7,051 bases of DNA from Bacteroidales bacterium. GTDB lineage: Bacteria > Bacteroidota > Bacteroidia > Bacteroidales > UBA4181. This document shows, piece after piece, positions 5,610 through 7,051 of this stretch. The position numbers and the translations under genes were made by a program. Numbering within the stretch: position 1 is the first letter of the stretch; every line of letters starts with the position of its first letter. Below the pieces are notes generated by a model. The model was given only the letters and a program-made list of their open reading frames with translations. It searched no databases and was not told where the DNA came from. The stretch is from the NCBI GenBank assembly GCA_031264715.1, contig JAISDP010000096.1, forward strand, positions 1-7,051, written 5' to 3'.

Positions 5610-5650
5610 TCCTCGCTCGGAGAACCTCAATCCTTGCTTGGAGAACCTCT
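5610..5650. repeat. Tandem 20-bp direct repeat, period 21
   Basis: Two copies, 5610-5629 and 5631-5650, agree at 17 of 20 positions and share GGAGAACCTC exactly. The 21-base period is two turns of the DNA helix, so a regulator dimer could contact both copies from one face. A chance tandem duplication is the alternative. Confidence 0.6.
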
Positions 5651-5686
5651 TTGTTGCTAAATTGGGAAATGTGTTCATCTATAACC

Positions 5687-5736
5687 TTTCTTGACAAACC
5701 TTGCGACATCTTTGCATTTCTTGACATTTCTTGACA
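5687..5736 (+). promoter_or_regulatory. Phased TTTCTTGACA repeats, candidate regulator binding array
   Basis: TTTCTTGACA occurs exactly at 5687-5696, 5717-5726 and 5727-5736, that is at 0, 30 and 40 bases. The two 10-base slots between them hold weaker versions (AACCTTGCGA and CATCTTTGCA, 5 and 6 of 10 matching). The array can therefore be read as five 10-bp units in a row, all on one face of the helix. OmpR/PhoB-type regulators bind tandem direct repeats of about 10-11 bp, and such a regulator is encoded next door. The array ends 21 bases before the -7 element of the forward operon, a position suited to activation. The repeats are seen directly; the binding role is inference. Confidence 0.55.
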
Positions 5737-5757
5737 ATCTGTCCCGGAATGGCGTCC

Positions 5758-5765
5758 TACTTTTG
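5758..5765 (+). promoter_or_regulatory. -7 element of the GLPGLI operon
   Basis: TACTTTTG fits TAnnTTTG. A -33-like TTG (5731-5733, inside the last TTTCTTGACA unit) lies 24 bases upstream, slightly longer than the usual 19-21, as might be expected of an activator-dependent promoter. The transcript would have a leader of about 65 bases, A-rich before the ATG at 5837, unlike the two near-leaderless genes earlier in the window. Confidence 0.5.
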
Positions 5766-5836
5766 CAAAAACAAATCGAAAGTGATTTGACGATGTAAAA
5801 ATAGATAATTTTTCCAAACAGTTAAAAACGTAAAAA

Positions 5837-6586
5837 ATGAAAACTTCAAAACTTTTGGTAATGACGACCTTTATGATGATGGCGGGTATGGTTTCAGCGC
5901 AACAATTCAGCGGAAAAGCCACTTATATTGAGGATTATACCAAAATGGCAAAAAAAGAGATAGCCGCCGCCGAAGCACAGTTGAGCCAACTGTCGCCCGA
6001 ACAGCGGATGAGCATCATGCAGGCCTTGGAAAACGATGCCAAAATGGAAATGGAACTCCGGTTCAACAACGAAGCTGCACTGTATGCCGCTCCCGACCGT
6101 ATCGATCTCAATACTTCGCAGGAAAATACCGGCATCAATGTTGTAGTGTCGGTAGAAGGCACAATGGCGCATTACTGCAACGTAAAAACCGGGAAAGTCG
6201 TCACCCAGGAGGTTTTGGCCAACCGCGAGTTCCTGGTGGAGGACAAGATAAAAACCTGCGAATGGCAGTTGCATCCCGAAACTAAAACCATTGGCCGTTT
6301 CCAGGCTAATAAAGCAACCACCGCCAAGGACAGCGCTGTCATTACCGCATGGTATACTACGGATATACCGGTAAATACAGGGCCACGCGGTTTTAACGGT
6401 TTACCCGGTCTGATTCTTGAGGTCAGCGCCGGCGATTCGCAGATACTTTTCCAGGATGTTGTGTTGAACAATAGCTATGCCACGATCAGCCCACCACGGC
6501 AAGGCAAGAAAATGAGCAGGGAAAAGTTCGAAAAAATGGCGGAAAAGCATAAAAGGGAATCGGTTACGATTATAGAGAATGATTGA
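5837..6586 (+). CDS. GLPGLI family exported protein
   Basis: This 249-residue protein carries the sequence GLPGLI at 188-193 in NTGPRGFNGLPGLILEV, the signature that names this Bacteroidetes family of unknown function. A signal peptide covers residues 1-21 (MKTSKLLVMTTFMMMAGMVSA, cut before QQ), so it is exported to the periplasm or beyond; there is no lipobox. The region 37-70 is charged and helical in character (KEIAAAEAQLSQLSPEQRM) and rich in Glu, Gln, Met and Ala. The central part is beta-rich, and the C-terminus is a basic helix (KKMSREKFEKMAEKHKRES). Residues C-terminal to the signature (ILEVSAGDSQILFQDVVL) follow the usual family pattern. The start is the ATG with a short charged segment before the hydrophobic leader and an A-rich upstream tract. 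It is followed after 58 bases, in the same direction, by an outer-membrane protein gene, a pairing common for this family. Biochemical function is not known. Confidence 0.9.
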   Translation: MKTSKLLVMTTFMMMAGMVSAQQFSGKATYIEDYTKMAKKEIAAAEAQLSQLSPEQRMSIMQALENDAKMEMELRFNNEAALYAAPDRIDLNTSQENTGINVVVSVEGTMAHYCNVKTGKVVTQEVLANREFLVEDKIKTCEWQLHPETKTIGRFQANKATTAKDSAVITAWYTTDIPVNTGPRGFNGLPGLILEVSAGDSQILFQDVVLNNSYATISPPRQGKKMSREKFEKMAEKHKRESVTIIEND

Positions 6587-6644
6587 AAATTTGTCAATCT
6601 AATGTCGTTCCAACCTGTCGCTAAGTAAACGGCCGTCAAACATC

Positions 6645-7051
6645 ATGAAACTCCCTGTCATTATATTGACTTTCCTTTGCGGGAATGTCTTTTCGCAAAC
6701 ATGCACCATCACAGGCCGCTTAACAAATAAGGCCGGCCAGCCGGTGTCTTATGCACAAGTGATTGCATACAGCGAAACACAACCGCAAACACCTGAAAAG
6801 TTCACAACCACCAGTGATGGCGGTCGGTTTGAACTGTCTTTGCGTTGCAATGCCGCTTACAGCATCGCCGTCCGCCACTTGAGCTATACCGATACAACCG
6901 TGCATTGCACCGCGGCCAAAGGTATAAAAATCGAATTGACGCTTGCGGAAAAAAATCGGACAATGGAGGAAGTGGTGGTAAGCAGCAACATGCCGATACG
7001 GTATCGCAACGATACATTGGAATTTACCGCCTCGTTTTTCAAATCGGGCAA
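6645..7051 (+). CDS. Carboxypeptidase-regulatory/TonB-receptor-like outer-membrane protein, N-terminal part
   Basis: The gene starts at ATG 6645 and runs off the right edge with 135 codons visible and no stop. A signal peptide covers about residues 1-17 (MKLPVIILTFLCGNVFS, cut before QTC). Residues 19-100 form a carboxypeptidase-regulatory-like (CarboxypepD_reg-type) beta-sandwich: TITGRLTNKAGQPVSYAQVIAY, then TTTSDGGRFELSL, then YSIAVRHLSYTDTTV. MEEVVVSSNMPIRYRNDTLEFTASFFKSG comes next, corresponding to the linker and opening of a TonB-receptor plug-like region. Such proteins are outer-membrane beta-barrels or surface proteins that usually exceed 700 residues, so most of it is missing. It lies 58 bases after the GLPGLI gene with no evident promoter or terminator between, so I expect one operon. 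Whether it is a true TonB-dependent transporter cannot be decided from the visible part. Confidence 0.85.
   Translation, partial: MKLPVIILTFLCGNVFSQTCTITGRLTNKAGQPVSYAQVIAYSETQPQTPEKFTTTSDGGRFELSLRCNAAYSIAVRHLSYTDTTVHCTAAKGIKIELTLAEKNRTMEEVVVSSNMPIRYRNDTLEFTASFFKSG

Larger units (their letters stand above)
5533..5836. other. Divergent regulatory region between kinase and GLPGLI operon
   Basis: These 304 bases hold no gene. They contain a short direct repeat CATCCATT (5563-5570 and 5577-5584), a 21-bp-period tandem repeat (5610-5650), a phased TTTCTTGACA array (5687-5736), a -7-type element (5758-5765) for the forward operon, and an A/T-rich leader of about 65-70 bases. The concentration of short repeats on the helical period suggests protein binding sites. 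Confidence 0.6.

Noticed and set aside
5599..5922. 107-codon minus-strand open frame overlapping the start of the GLPGLI gene
   Set aside because: It covers the regulatory region and the signal-peptide codons of a well-supported gene. The repeated translation (VLQARIEVLRARMEA) comes from the 21-bp tandem repeat.

Overview
The window looks like chromosomal DNA of a Bacteroidota (Bacteroidetes) bacterium, most likely of the order Bacteroidales. The reasons are the TAnnTTTG-type -7 promoter elements, the near absence of Shine-Dalgarno sequences, a GLPGLI-family protein followed by an outer-membrane protein that opens with a carboxypeptidase-like regulatory domain, and long intergenic stretches of small GC-rich hairpin repeats. 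I cannot place it to genus.

Layout from left to right. (1) The 3' part of an unrecognised beta-rich protein ends at 614 and is followed by a strong hairpin terminator (631-667). (2) About 1.2 kb without a credible gene (615-1824) holds at least 24 short hairpins: a REP-like cluster with a conserved TGATTACG tag (668-866), a diverged tandem duplication of a 320-340 bp block (891-1226 and 1309-1625) with an inverted partial copy between the two, and two perfect palindromes (1672-1702, 1729-1752). (3) Two forward genes follow, a secreted NlpC/P60 cell-wall peptidase (1825-2433) and MenA, the membrane prenyltransferase of menaquinone synthesis (2533-3417). Each has a TAnnTTTG element exactly five bases before its ATG, so their mRNAs may be nearly leaderless. 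(4) Convergent to menA, on the minus strand, is a two-component system: a membrane histidine kinase (5532-4120) and an OmpR-family response regulator (4116-3433). The two genes share one reading frame and are separated only by TGA and one codon. (5) Divergent from the kinase, after a 304-bp regulatory region, are a GLPGLI-family exported protein (5837-6586) and the start of a carboxypeptidase-regulatory/TonB-receptor-like outer-membrane protein (6645 to the right edge).

Regions 4 and 5 read as one envelope-response module: sensor, regulator, and a divergent operon of a periplasmic and an outer-membrane protein. The divergent region carries three exact copies of TTTCTTGACA spaced at multiples of 10 bp, a plausible binding array for the neighbouring OmpR-type regulator (inference). 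The kinase has H-Q-L-K-A-P in its H-box instead of the usual H-E-x-x-T/N-P, which bears on how it balances kinase and phosphatase activity.
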